Shown here piece by piece: positions 34,424-46,529 of a stretch of DNA of 64,000 bases (its first letter is position 1; each line of letters begins with the position of its first letter). Source of the DNA: Homalodisca vitripennis (taxonomy: Eukaryota; Arthropoda; Insecta; Hemiptera; Cicadellidae); the NCBI RefSeq assembly GCF_021130785.1, contig NC_060214.1:6573001-6637000 (forward strand). The letters run 5' to 3'. Made by a program: the position numbers and the translations under genes. The notes under the pieces were generated by a model that worked only from the letters and a program-made list of their open reading frames with translations, searched no databases and was not told the DNA's origin.

Positions 34424-35680
34424 TTGGATTGTTGATCTTAAATATTCCAGAGTATTAATATATAAATCATCAATAATACATCCAAGACGATATAAAATAT
34501 TTTTTTGATTAGTAAAGATCCTAGTGAATATTAAGTACAATGTATTACTAAAATTGGTTAACTATTAAATATTATCTGGTTTGTCTAAAATAAAAATCAC
34601 AGTTCTAAATGAAAAAAATGGATTTATTTTTAACTGCAAATTAATAAGTTCAACGTTTCAGAATTTTTATCACTCTATTTTCCACAAAGAATTGACAAAC
34701 CTTTTAGTAAATTTAAAAATTCCTTTGGCAAGAAATAAAAATATTTATCAAATTATCAAACTAAAAATCAGAGCTCTCTTCTAAAATAAAATAATAAAGT
34801 TTTAAAATAAAATGAAATACCACTTGGAAATAATTAAAATTAAAAATGTTCACTTCTAAGTTCCACTCAAAATACAAAATAAAATTTCAACTTCTCTTTA
34901 CACTATTTGAACCTTAACTTTCAAGTCTCTGCAATTCAGATTACAACTCTCTCTCTAACAATTATAAAGTTCAATTAATTTTCAATTAATAATTCACAAT
35001 AAACAGTTCCAGTTAAATATTAATAAATTACTACTTTTTTCAAATCTCAATTAAAGTTATTAACAAAGTTCAATTTTAATTCACTTCTCTTGCAAGCATG
35101 AACCAAATGTAACTTGTATGATTCTATTATGCTCTATTGTTCTTCGAGAATAAGTTATTCAGATTGCTCTGTAGTTTCTATGAATTTAATTTTTTCCTAT
35201 AAAAAAAGACAACAAAATTAATTTAATATCAGATCAAGAAGACTTTTTCAATAAAACGTACAATAAATTTGGTGCTTACCTCAAAATCACTCGCGGAAAA
35301 AAAATTTAAGAAATACGGCGCACTGCAATTAACTTTACTCACGAAAATAACCAAAAGAAGGGCGAAAAATTATGAGCGTGCGCTTAAATACTATTCCTTT
35401 CCAATCACCTTTGCAGGACATCAGTGGAGCTCTCTCATTGGTCCCAGCTGTATCAAACCAGGAGAACAATACTCACAATAAGACAAGTTTCTAATCAATT
35501 CAAGGCAGTCAACCTGTCTTCCTAACAATTTAAAACTACCAGTGCTAAACTTGCACATTACATGTTCGATTTTACCCTGACATTTCACAATCTAATCTAA
35601 AATTAAGTCCCCAATATTTCGATCCCCAAAATTTTTATTTAATTTAAGTTTTTAATTAAAAAAATAAATCAATGTACTTT
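34424..35680 (-). repeat. ~1.25-kb dispersed repeat, copy 1
   Basis: Aligns along its whole length with 62319-63580 in the same orientation, with many small indels (roughly 85-90% by eye). The left end begins CTTGGATTGT, with a partner ATCCAAG about 60 bp inside, so a short end hairpin is possible. The right end is TAAAAAAATAAATCAATGTA. Read on the minus strand, both copies keep a promoter-like order: ACCAATGAGAG, TATTTAAGCGC, then GATTTTGAG|GTAAGCACC (strong 5' splice site). It could be an LTR or a non-autonomous element. No protein is encoded, and frames of 60-70 residues are not conserved with intact ends. Confidence 0.85.
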
Positions 35681-36758
35681 AAAAACGCTACAACCATTAA
35701 AACTCATAATATAGGCGTACTGGGGCTTTCTAGTACAATAACAAAATCTAAAGTTATGTTGTATTCACATCCTAGACCTTTAGAGAAATTTAACTATTTT
35801 CTCGAATTTTACTTTGGTCACTACACTAGGCCCAATGGCGAAACCAAGAGAAGAGGAAGTTAATGGGTATAGACCCCCCTCTCCCCAATAGCACTAAAAA
35901 TAAAAAAAGTCTATTTTACTACTAAATAGTTCTTGACTTCTTCAAAACGCAGTGGAAGATCTCAAAACTGAACACTTTTACGTTGGTCCACTTTACATCT
36001 CGACCATACATACTTTCTTACATACTCGATTATAATGCATGAGTATCCATAAGACTTGGCTGAGCGTTGGCAAAGCATATTAGATTTAAACATGCGAAAT
36101 AGTAACACATATACGAGTACATTATTTATAAAGTGAAAATAAAAATAACAAAAGGAAAATCAATGCTAAAAGTTGGTGGCAAGATTTGATTTCAGTACAT
36201 CCTTGCGTTGTAATACTCTTCCTAACCTACAAGAATTGTTATTATTTAAACTGCTATGTAACCTAAGTTAATGAAAAAAATGCGGATTTGTGGTATGACA
36301 CTATATTTCGAGAAATTTAGTCTGCATAATTTAAACTTTGCATGAAACAATTTCCATATAGATAAAAATGAGTTCTATGATGGTGTATGTCCAACCATGA
36401 AATTTGTCTGAGCATTCTTGAAGCTGAGTAGACTGGCACAATTTCTTTTTTGTGCCTTGAGAATATAAACATTTCTTTTATGTATAATTGTTTGTCTGCC
36501 TAAAATTCTTTGACTGCAACCTAAGCAAGGTCTGATATACGATATGTGGCGTTACGTACACATACTTTTTACTTATTATTTTATAGAATTTGGACTAAAA
36601 AGAAAAATATTTGGTGTTACAATATAAGAATGCATATTTGTAAAAGAGAACCACAGTTAAAGTATTGTTGATACACGGACCACAGCGAGAAGTGCAAATT
36701 GCAATAAAAGACGTCAAGAAACTCGTTGCAAAAGGTGATGCGGGATATAGCGTTGCTA
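35681..36758. other. AT-rich stretch, nothing recognised
   Basis: No supported feature. ACTTGGCTGAGCGTTGGCAA at 36055 is an isolated echo of the TGGCTGAGCGTTAGCGAAGC motif. Confidence 0.5.
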
Positions 36759-36942
36759 GGTCAGATTCCGTTATATGCCCCCAACGCTTAAAATATTTTT
36801 CAATGAACTTAGAACCTTAAACTGGAAATGCTTGTTGATTGATGGAATGATTGTTCTGTTATTCAACTACATCGTTTTATAACATTCTAAGTTCGTTGAA
36901 AAAAAAAATGTAAGGGTTGGAAGCATATAAAGGAATCTGACC
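36759..36942. repeat. Short foldback (inverted repeat) element
   Basis: Left arm 36759-36814 (GGTCAGATTCCGTTATATGC ... TTTCAATGAACTTAGAA) and right arm 36885-36942 are reverse complements at about 80-85% identity, separated by about 70 bp. The sequence after the left arm, AAACTGGAAATGCTTGTTGA, recurs just past the right arm (from 36945: AAACTGTAAATGCTTGTTAA). This suggests a duplication followed by inversion, or a MITE-like element. Confidence 0.75.
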
Positions 36943-38994
36943 CAAACTGTAAATGCTTGTTAATTGATGGAACTAACATTCCATGTAAAATAACGGGATA
37001 TAACGGAATTTGTCCCGTTGCTATAATTGTGTTGTAAAGAAGCGGTGACAAAGACCTTCAATATTTATATAAATAAATATTATATAAGTCACGGAAACAC
37101 ATGTATAAGTATTAACACAAATCAAGTTGTATGTTTGGAGAAGGTAACTGCTTCTATGTACAAAAATAAAGTTTCAAAGTGTAAGAGTCGTTTTAGTAAA
37201 GTATAAACTTCAACTATCTTAAATGTAATTCAAAATATGTTGATAAATTATCAAATTCGTTTTAAAAACAACCCAATAACGAATGTAAATTAAGGTGTCA
37301 ATGATGGATCATTATGCTTTTGGTTTCCATGGTAATGCTGGTGTTCCAAATGAAAATGCTCCTGTAACTGATCGCCCTAACTTGCACAACATAGTGGTCT
37401 AATTCTTTGCTTAATATTTCTTTGATTCGTGAATCACAATAAATTACTACAACAAACCACCTCATTAGCAATGTACAATGGCCATATAAGGGTGATTATC
37501 AATTAACTATTTAATGACTGCAGACTCAAAATCCGTAGAATATTTCCTAAAAGGAGCATTTAAGGGTGAAGCAATTCTTGTAAAGGCATTAAAACTCTAA
37601 TTATTTTTAAAAGACGCTTCAGTTCTTTTGGCACTTCTGTTTACTTCTTTGAATTGTGAAGTCTTTTAATGTGCTGACAGGAAATTGAAGATAGGATATC
37701 ATAAAAGCTAGGAATAATTGAAGAATCTGATTGTAAAAATAGTCATAGTAATTATTTTGGGCGTCATAAAACACGACTGCTACCCTTGCATGTAGTCAGT
37801 TACCTTTACAAATTAGCTTGGAGATGACTTTGCAACTGGGAACTCTGCTGATTTGGACGATAGTTCTCAGAGTTCATCATGCAGCAGACTTATTCAGGTC
37901 GTGGTTTCTTATTCTTTTCAACAGATGTCTATAAAATTATCCAATTACTGATTTAGATCTGATCTTACAAGTAGCATCTATGATTAAACAGATGATTAAA
38001 CAGGCCAAAGCACTAACAAAATTTTTTTAGTTATAATGCGAAAATCATTTACATGAGCTACTTCAAAAAAGGCTAAACAGCTTACGAAACGGCATGTTGA
38101 ACGACAATTTTCCAGATCACAATCTGGTGATTGTTTATGATCTAATTACTCAACCTCTTTTCAATTTGTAATCTCCTTAGTTTATCTAGTGGGTATAAAG
38201 AGCGGTTTTAGATAGCTTCATGATGGCATTTCCCAGAGTTCAGTGATTGTTCCTATTTTATTTCAAAAAGAAAAGGAATTTCATTATGTGTGATGAATAG
38301 ATAAATAGCGCTTATGTTTTCTTTTCATATCGTCTTTATTTTAGAAATATGTTTCTATTTCACTACCATAAGGTAATGTGTTACACATATAGTAGCTATC
38401 GTGGGAAGGGCTCGTTTTGAGCCTCGTCATCGCCGACTGTTTTTGGATCTCTTCAGACGAACATGACTCCAGATTCCAGGAGTCAAAACCGTGACAGCGT
38501 CAGATTTCAGACGCTGCACTAAGAGGAAGGTGTACTAGAACAAACTCAACATTCACAACAAGTGTTTTACTAAAGTATTTTTACTGAGCTATAGTTTTTT
38601 ACTGTTTTATATCGATATCGCGTGAACCGATTTTTTTTGTTATTCATAAATATGTATTTTCTACCAATGTTTTTAAGTTCAGTATCAAGAATCCTTCACA
38701 TTTATATGGATATACAAGAATGAGTAGTTTAACATGTTTTTAGTAATATAATTTATATCATTTTCTAATAGAGTACTACAGAATTAAGTTGATAAGCATT
38801 CCTTTTCGATAATGTGGAATGTTAGGATTAGTCAGTATTAAAAAACTCATTATTAACAAAATGGTACAGATACGACTTTAAAACTATCAATTGACAAAGA
38901 TATCAACAGACAGCACGACAGTTACACCATAATAAAATACGAAGTCACAGAACTAATTAATTACCGCTTATTATTAAAACTCTGTTAAGTAAAA
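36943..38994. other. AT-rich stretch, no gene recognised
   Basis: A GC-balanced strip at 38400-38545 (GGGCTCGTTTTGAGCCTCGT, then GACAGCGTCAGATTTCAGAC) contains small dyads but no frame. The rest is AT-rich. Confidence 0.5.
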
Positions 38995-39395
38995 CGTAAA
39001 ATTCGCCCTCTTGTTTTGCACCAAACAAACCACCGTCCACTGTAATAGCGGTGACTGGATATTCATCGCCACTAAATGAGGTTAGTTCCATAGACACCTC
39101 ATGAATAATACAGTAGGCAGTGGTTAAGTTTAAAAATCACTCTCACAAACCGATCGGTATCGTTTAATGGTTTCCATCACCGACGGTAATTGTGGTGATG
39201 GTCCATCATCCACCGCATCATCCTGCGTCATCATCATCCTGCGTCATCCACCGCACGGCTGTAGTTACTGCGACCACAGCCTGTTGTTGCGGATGTGATC
39301 CACAGAAGTGCTCTGGAATACGAGATGAGTTACCGTTAACTGGTCGGTCACCGTGGTTACCCCGGTTCATGTCGTGGTTGACGATCTTCTGCAAA
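38995..39395 (+). repeat. Dispersed repeat family H, copy 1 (inverted relative to 52788-53185)
   Basis: Blocks CACCGACGGTAATTGTGGTG, ATGGTCCATCATCCACCGCA, TGTTGTTGCGGATGTGATCC, GAGTTACCGTTAACTGGTCG and CGGTTCATGTCGTGGTTGAC all occur reverse-complemented at 52800-53040. Similarity continues into ACAAACCGATCGGTATCGTT and the GAGGTTAGTT / CAAACCACC flanks. A short CATCATCCTGCGTCATC tandem differs in unit number between copies. The peptide frames on it (HHPASSSSCVIHRTAVVTAT) are repeat-derived. Confidence 0.88.
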
Positions 39396-39970
39396 ATATT
39401 TAGGAGTAGATTTGCTACCAGTTACTGACTAATCACGGTGTCAATACATCTTTGTACCATTCATGGAAAACATTTCTTAATTCACTATTCACCAAATTTA
39501 ATAATTCAGTTTCACTATAACAAGATGGATACTATCTTTTTAATTTCTTCTGGAGTTTTATTGCTTCCTTCACTGATAACAGGCAGCAATGTCTTGCACT
39601 CTTCGGGCTACATTTCTTTTGATCTCAAAGTCATACTATCCTTCTTTCAAAACCATCCTTCCACTCTCCTGCCCATCGTTGTGTTTCAGATAACCTGCAG
39701 CGCTGATACAAGCAATGTACATATTTGTATTATTCAGTCTCTCACCATCACTAGTGTGTGGCAGACGTGTCATTTTACGAATGTGGTGTTCTGTACAGTG
39801 ACACGGTTTGTGTTTGTTCTAGGTACGTTCGACCTTTAGATGTACAGCCTTTTCAGTTGTCATCGACGACTTCGGTGAGTTCATACTCGTAGCTATGTTT
39901 ACATGTACATGTTTACTTATTACTTTCTTATGACTGCTTATTAACCTTATACTTTAAAGTTTCTTTACAC
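39396..39970. other. Intergenic; frame 39438-39839 without recognisable domain
   Basis: The 133-residue frame is hydrophobic and serine/threonine-rich (for example IFLISSGVLLLPSLITGSNV). It shows no family motif, and its codon pattern looks random. I do not call a gene. Confidence 0.4.
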
Positions 39971-40075
39971 CTGATGAAGGTGATAGATTACAATCCTCGA
40001 AACGTTTTGGTATATTTTTGTAACACCGATGGAATACGTCATTTAATATACAAATTGATGTTCAGAAATGTAATC
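39971..40075 (+). repeat. Dispersed module, copy with CTGATGA core
   Basis: CTGATGAAGGTGATAG...AATCCTCGAAACGTTTTGG. This copy has the exact CTGATGA...GAAA signature of hammerhead ribozymes, with only a 2-3-bp candidate stem II (AGG/CCT). Followed by GTAACACCGATGGAATACGT. Confidence 0.6.
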
Positions 40076-40515
40076 ACAGTGGTAGTTAAGGTATAGCATG
40101 GCCATCTGTTTCTACAATCAGATATACTTTTTTCAATTAAAAATGTATCACTGTTAATAATTATATGTTTATACTGCAGTAATATAGGCTAACAATATAT
40201 AAATTAAATATGCTGGATGAGAGTTAGTTGTTCGCTTATTTCGGTCTTACAATTGTTATTGTCTGGCATTCGCTTCTTTAAAGTTTCTTACTTTTCCTTA
40301 CAGCATAAACTGTAATTATTTAATCAATACAAACACTAGTGCTAACTTATTTTGCCAATTCTTTTTTTAATGTTTGTTATTGACGATGGAAAGTTTGATA
40401 GGATTATAGGATTCGACAATTTTCCATCGTTAAATGTTACAAGTAATACGTTTCGAGTGGCAGTCCATTATTACATTGTGTAGTATTACGTGCGAAACTG
40501 TAGGGTTTCTTTTTA

Positions 40516-40560
40516 CTGAAGAAGAGAGTAGATCCTCGAAACGTTGTTTAATACTATTTT
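40516..40560 (+). repeat. Dispersed module, partial copy
   Basis: CTGAAGAAGAGAGTAGATCC then TCGAAACGTTG. Stem GAG/CTC, with the usual 3' tail missing. Confidence 0.55.
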
Positions 40561-40774
40561 GCAACATACTTATCCAATCTGGTAACATATTAATAATATT
40601 ATTTTCTATAAACTTTCACGTTAAAACCTAATTAAAAATCTGTTTTGTTAGATTTCCAAACGTCCAATGAGATGTGAACACAAACAATTAACTAAAACAA
40701 TGTGTCAAATATCCAATCAGCCCATGAGGAACTTCTGTCGGCAAAAACGTATCTGTTGTGTTGGTAGCACTTGT

Positions 40775-40895
40775 AATGTCGAGAAGTTGGCAGCAGTGAG
40801 GCCGACGACAACTTGTATGATATACGATAGACAGCAGCTTCCAGTTGATGTTGATTTGTGGTCGCAAGTATGGCGCCAATCAGACAAACTTGTCA
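40775..40895 (+). repeat. Segment shared with the right edge of the window; possible coding relic
   Basis: From AATGTCGAGAAGTTGGCAGC to AGACAAACTTGTCAC the sequence matches the reverse complement of 63826-63965. The last 88 bp differ at only two positions. In the frame reading TTCMIYDRQQLPVDVDLWSQ VWRQSDKLVT both changes are silent (GAT/GAC, TCG/TCA). Upstream and downstream sequences are unrelated. I recognise no protein family. It may be an exon-like part of a mobile element or simply a young repeat. Confidence 0.6.
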
Positions 40896-42189
40896 CTTAC
40901 AAACTGACTGAAAACATGTGTTTTTTGTGTGATTTTTACAGTAGTCTTATGAAAATATTTCGATGTTTCTTATGAACTACGAAAATAAATATATAACAGT
41001 GCTTAGTTTCTTGCTTTATTCAATACTAAGTAACCTAAATATTAAATTTATATGGAGTATTTTTCGTCCATGAGTCGTCAGTATTGCCTTTAATTTGTAA
41101 CGCAGATCTTAAATTTTTATTTAATTCCAACCAAATATATTTTTATAGTAATATAACATTTAGAGCTGACTGTGGTGAAACGATCTTGAGTTTTAAACAT
41201 TAGATTATTGCTTAACTTTAACTTTTATGGACATTTTATCGTAGTCGCACGCAAAAGCTTTTTAGCTCGAACTCTTTAAAAATAAAACAAAAAAGGTCTG
41301 ATATTTTTCTGTGAATAACCAAAGGAAATTAACAAAACTAAATATATTTTCGATGCATATCAGTTATATCTTTGAAATTAAACAGTTTTTATGATTCTAC
41401 GTCTAAAAGAAAGTCGTAAAAGTGTTTGAGGTTTAACTTTGATGCTGTTGAAATCAAGATGGTTGCCATTAAAGCCGCCTCTTAAAATAAGTTATTATGT
41501 GGTTACTTACCTTGAATCATATCGTTACGTCCTGCTCCGAAGGAACTATTCCGGAGCCTTCAATGCACTCTGTGGTCATGATATGGTGAGAGACATTCAG
41601 TTAAAATGTATTTGCAATTTTGTTTTATCTGAGTGAAGCAAACATAAAAGGAATGTGTTAGTAGAATTCATGTAGCTCTTGAAAAATGTTTCTGATAATC
41701 TGTAATGTCAATTTTACGGTATATTTCCTTGTAAGTCAGATGCATTCCATGTTCCATTTACAAAACAGAAAATAACTTAGTTGATTTGAATTATGTTTTT
41801 AATTGTTCCAATCCGTAATGAACATATCACGTTAAAAACAGTTAACGTTTCTTTCTTTTTTTTTTCTTTATGTCAAAGTAAAGCAAACTTTTTTATGCTT
41901 TTTTGAGGCTTATCTTACAAACCTTGAGGACAATGACCTCCATCTAGCAAAGCAAAATATTGCAAATGCCATTGTTGGGTCGTATTCTTGTTAATGGTTT
42001 GTTGTGTTTTTTATGTCATTAAACATTTTTTACTCTTTCGTACAAATTTCAAATCAATGTTTTTTATAGTGCAGAAACGATAGCTCTTTTATACTTAAGT
42101 TGGTCCATAAATTATTGTTCTCCGTACTTTTCGTCAGCTGGCACACAATTTCAGTCTTTTCATTGCGTTAACTTCAAACTTCGTTATTG
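40896..42189. other. AT-rich stretch, nothing recognised
   Basis: No supported gene. The frame 41439-41636 has no motif. Confidence 0.5.
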
Positions 42190-42264
42190 TCCTCCTCCGT
42201 AGACTGGTGGATATAGTCACGGCTCTCTAACTGAAAGATCACGTGTTCAAATCCCGGGGAGGTC
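42190..42264 (+). mobile_element. tRNA-like SINE head
   Basis: TCCTCCGTAGACTGGTGGAT forms an acceptor/D-arm-like start, and GTGTTCAAATCCCGGGGAGG a T-arm with B box. CCTCC and GGAGG can pair as an acceptor stem. The anticodon stem does not pair well. It is probably the head of a SINE of the same general type as 26530. Confidence 0.6.
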
Positions 42265-43294
42265 CTATTATAAAAGAATAGCAACCACAATAAATTAAAA
42301 CAAACCAGCATAGCCGAGATCTGAGGCTTTAAAGAGGCTAAAAAAATTTCGTTATTGTTTCAGTAGATGTAAATGCCCAATACACTACTGTTTTTGTTAC
42401 GTAAACTTAAAAGTATTAATATGTTGAGTCATTGTGTAATAAAAATTACATAAAACGTGTTGTTTTTAATTTTGTTTCCCGTATAATAAAAACCTTTATT
42501 CGCCATGTGAATTTACTTAAAGCGCCTAATCCTATTTCTGACCTCGGCTTTGCCTTGTTCAAAAATACTATTGCACACCGAGAGCAACCACTTTTTCTAC
42601 TTCTTCTTTTTCTAGTAATTAAAACTGCTATTATAATAATAATTATTGTCAATTGAAGTAAAGTTATTATTAAGATAGGTTCATAACAATACTTATGTTT
42701 AATTACAGCGTTATCATATTGAATTCACTATGCCAACAAACTAGGTATTGATTACAGTCCACCTAATTTGCTGTGTTTTGCTATTGAAAATTCAATTACA
42801 TTCTCTAAATTACTCAAATCACTCACGATTCACTAATAAACGTTATCAGGCCGTATTTCAATTTTAATTAACTTTTCTAGAGAAAGAACTGTCAACATAG
42901 TAAAGTTAGAGTATGAATTTGATGGAACGAGTTAGATGAATAGTTCACTCAGGTCAAATATAGTAGTTTAGTTTAGCATACAGTGTTTCCTGAGCACGGG
43001 GAAAACTTCTCTCAATTTATGAGCTCGGAAACTTAGAATTGTCTCGCGGAAGTTCTAAAAATGAATCAAAGTTGAAGAGATAGCAGGTCGAGATGGATGG
43101 CGAAGTTGAGGGACAGTGGATGATGGAACGGGCAAGGAATGATGGACTGGACCGAGTTGTCACTCTCCAAGACTGATGGCCCGACGTCTCCATTGTTCCC
43201 CGTCTCTTACTTTTTGCATAGTTTTATGTTCCATCTGTTATATCTGACGTGCAATAAGTATGTCACAACTTCTCAATCAGTCAACTACGTACCT
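42265..43294. other. AT-rich stretch leading to the 33-bp array
   Basis: No gene. 43075-43200 is somewhat GC-richer. The frame that starts at 43139 only becomes long because it enters the 33-bp array. Confidence 0.5.
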
Positions 43295-44475
43295 GTAGGG
43301 ATTATGTTAGACTGTAACTCCAAACATGTAGGGATTATGTTAGACTGTAACTCCAAACATGTAGGGATTATGTTAGACTGTAACTCCAAACATGTAGGGA
43401 TTATGTTAGAATGTAACTCCAAACATGTAGGGATTATGTTAGACTGTAACTCCAAACATGTAGGGATTATGTTAGACTGTAACTCCAAACCTGTAGGGAT
43501 TATGTTAGACTGTAACTCCAAACCTGTAGCGATTATGTTAGACTGTAATTCCAAACATGTAGATATTATGTTAGCAACTCCAAACATGTAGGGATTATGT
43601 TAGACTAAACTCCAAACATGTAGGGATTATGTTAGACTGTAACTCCAAACATGTAGGGATTATGTTAGACTGTAACTCCAAACATGTAGGGATTATGTTA
43701 GACTGTAACTCCAAACATGTAGGGATTATGTTAGACTGTAACTCCAAACATGTAGGGATTATGTTAGACTGTAACTCCAAACCTGTAGGGATTATGTTAG
43801 ACTGTAACTCCAAACCTGTAGGGATTATGTTAGACTGTAACTCCAAACATGTAGGGATTATGTTAGACTGTAACTCCAAACCTGTAGGGATTATGTTAGA
43901 CTGTAACTCCAAACCTGTAGGGATTATGTTAGACTGTAACTCCAAACATGTAGGGATTATGTTAGACTGTAACTCCAAACATGTAGGGATTATGTTAGAC
44001 TGTAACTCCAAACATGTAGGGATTATGTTAGACTGTAACTCCAAACATGTAGGGATTATGTTAGACTGTAACTCCAAACATGTAGGGATTATGTTAGACT
44101 GTAACTCCAAACCTGTAGGGATTATGTTAGACTGTAACTCCAAACCTGTAGGGATTATGTTAGACTGTAACTCCAAACCTGTAGGGATTATGTTAGACTG
44201 TAATTCCAAACATGTAGGGATTATGTTAGACTGCAACTCCAAACCTGTAGGGATTATGTTAGACTGTAACTCCAAACCTGTAGGGATTATGTTAGACTGT
44301 AACTCCAAACCTGTAGGGATTATGTTAGACTGTAACTCCAAACATGTAGGGATTATGTTAGACTGTAACTCCAAACATGTAGGGATTATGTTAGACTGTA
44401 ACTCCAAACCTGTAGGGATTATGTTAGACTGTAACTCCAAACATGTAGGGATTATGTTAGACTGTAACTCCAAAC
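43295..44475. repeat. 33-bp minisatellite (about 36 units)
   Basis: The unit starts GTAGGGATTATGTTAGACTG and ends TAACTCCAAACAT (or ...AAACCT). The period is a multiple of three and stop-free in one frame per strand, giving VGIMLDCNSKH/VGIMLDCNSKP on plus and LELQSNIIPTC/LELQSNIIPTG on minus. Two units at 43569-43620 carry small deletions that break the frame. The main polymorphism is A/C at one site (AAACATG/AAACCTG), in irregular runs. No start context, signal peptide or flanking gene structure supports translation. Confidence 0.97.
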
Positions 44476-45300
44476 TTTGCTAAAAGTGTCCACTTACGTA
44501 AGGAGAAGGACAAAGTAATACTAACGAGGAATCACGTTTTCGTTTAGGACTTATGTACATAAAGAATTTTTTATAAACAAAAATGTTACTATAAACATTC
44601 CTGATTAAAACGTTATCAGTTATCGAAAACTAACTGGACATGTTCAATATCAGATTAATAATCATAATTAAGGAGATGGAGTCGATTTTTGGTTGGAGAA
44701 ATATTTTTATTACTTTAAATACCCAAAGAAATTTTGCGATCGATTGACGAGAAATTTTAGGTATTTACAATATGAAATTATGATAAATAATAAGGCAGTA
44801 GATAAAAATGGAAATCCTTACTATAAGTAGATGAATTATAATTAAATGAAATGTAAGATTTTTTATATTAAATAGATTATTTGTTGTAATAGAACATTCT
44901 TCAATATTACAAAATAACTTTAAAAATTACAAAAACATATTTTTTATTGTCCTGATATCTTTAATGCAAATACTGTGAACAATTTACAATATAACTATAC
45001 GATATTTTCCCTGTCTTTGGGTCTGATTATAACTTGACTTAGAATTTTGCTTCGAATTCCTACAATTCCTGGTGTAATAATAAAAATTGAATAAAGGATT
45101 AATTTCTTATTATATCTTAAAGGCTGTGATCTTTAAAAATAAAACACTATTCTAATAAAACTACATTGCAAAACAATTATAACACTTCATAAATAAATGA
45201 TATTTTCGTCAATTTATTTTGTTTATTTGATTAAATGAATTAAGCTCTACTTTTGATACAGAATAGAGAAAAGTCATGAAATAAATCATTTATTTACCAG
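44476..45300. other. AT-rich stretch, nothing recognised
   Basis: No supported feature before the candidate acceptor at 45300. Confidence 0.5.
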
Positions 45301-45466
45301 CACATGAGCCTCACTATGCCTTCACTCCCAGTCCCTGGGCAGACAAATCTTAAGAAGTACACAGTATGCACTCAAAATCTGACTACGCGAACATTGCGTC
45401 TGTCACTCCGCCCCCACGCGTTTGATCGTTCAATGTTATCACTACAGTTACCCGAGTTGGTACAGG
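45301..45466 (+). CDS. Candidate orphan exon (unknown product)
   Basis: A GC-balanced 166-bp island in AT-rich DNA. It is preceded by ATCATTTATTTACCAG| (acceptable 3' splice site ending at 45300) and followed by GTACAGG|GTAAGTG (near-consensus donor, GT at 45467-45468). One frame stays open throughout and reads HMSLTMPSLPVPGQTN onward to QLPELVQG. It contains an ATG at 45304. I recognise no domain. No partner exon is identifiable, so this may be a real internal or first exon of a gene reaching outside the window, an exon of a non-coding RNA, or coincidence. Confidence 0.3.
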
Positions 45467-45467
45467 G

Positions 45468-46529
45468 TAAGTGCATTAGAAACATTTTCCTGCTGCTTTC
45501 CATCTCTTTAAAATCCTTCACGCCTTTTTATCATATTCCTAAGTACACTACATAATGATATACTTAAATATGGTTGAGGACCTTGGTTAGTTATATTAAT
45601 AAAAATAACAACTACTTTTACATACATTACCATAAAAATGTTTAATCGTTCTAATAATAGCTATGTAAGTAACTTTTTCCCGTAAGCGATAATTTTTCAT
45701 TATGTAAATTAACATTAAATCGAGTTATTCATGTTCGATTTAACTTTAAAAAAAAATTTTTTAAATATAACTTCCTTTAAGTAATCTGGGCCTTTACTAT
45801 TTTTTTTTATTTGCTGCTAACTGTGTTTGTTCATAATTCGTTATTTTTAAACGTCTCAATTTGGTTTAGACTTAAATTACACACTGGTGTTCACACAACG
45901 TTTCGAAATCTTACATTTACAATCTTCTTCAGGCGTAAACCATATCCAGTTGTAAAATATAACGGAACTCAACTTCGTGTTGAAAGATTTGCACCTTCAG
46001 AACCAAACAGGCACTAGTTCTATTCTTCTTTGTACATAAAGATGGCAATTTCCAATAATAATAAATTATTCCTGCATGATTTCTGAATAACTTATTTTTC
46101 ATTATATTCAATTTCCAGGAAACAATGTACCAGTTAGTTAAAAAAATAGTTCATCATCAGAGAGCGTCGTTGATTACTGCAAAAAGTGGCTAGTCTGAAC
46201 TAAACTCTTTGGAAAGTTTCGTTATGTAAATGTATTTAAATCATTAAAAAATCCACACAAGCAAGTTTTTAAATAAATTGCGTATGCTACAATTTTATTT
46301 CAGGTTATTTTTTTTTTATTTTACTGTATAAACTCTTCAATTACAGCTCTATATGTATTGACTGTTCTCACTTCGTTGTCATTCACTAGACTATATACAC
46401 TACTTTTCTATATAACAGACTTCAATGGGGTTGCATGCAACATTTTAATTCCATAACACTTTCCATTAGGCTCCATATTTAATTATGTTATGCGACTGTT
46501 TAATGCTTTAGTTAATATGCAGTTATCTC
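45468..46529. other. AT-rich stretch with one module copy
   Basis: The minus strand at 45898-45932 holds CTGAAGAAGATTG...TTTCGAAACGTTGTG, another partial copy of the dispersed module. Nothing else. Confidence 0.5.

Noticed and set aside
39438..39839. 133-codon frame as a membrane protein
   Set aside because: Hydrophobic runs are expected from T-rich DNA. No motif, no splice support, and it partly overlaps repeat-flanking sequence.
43595..44483. Long open frames of 284 and 292 codons on opposite strands as genes
   Set aside because: They are the 33-bp unit read in a frame whose length is divisible by three. No start context, domain or flanking gene structure.
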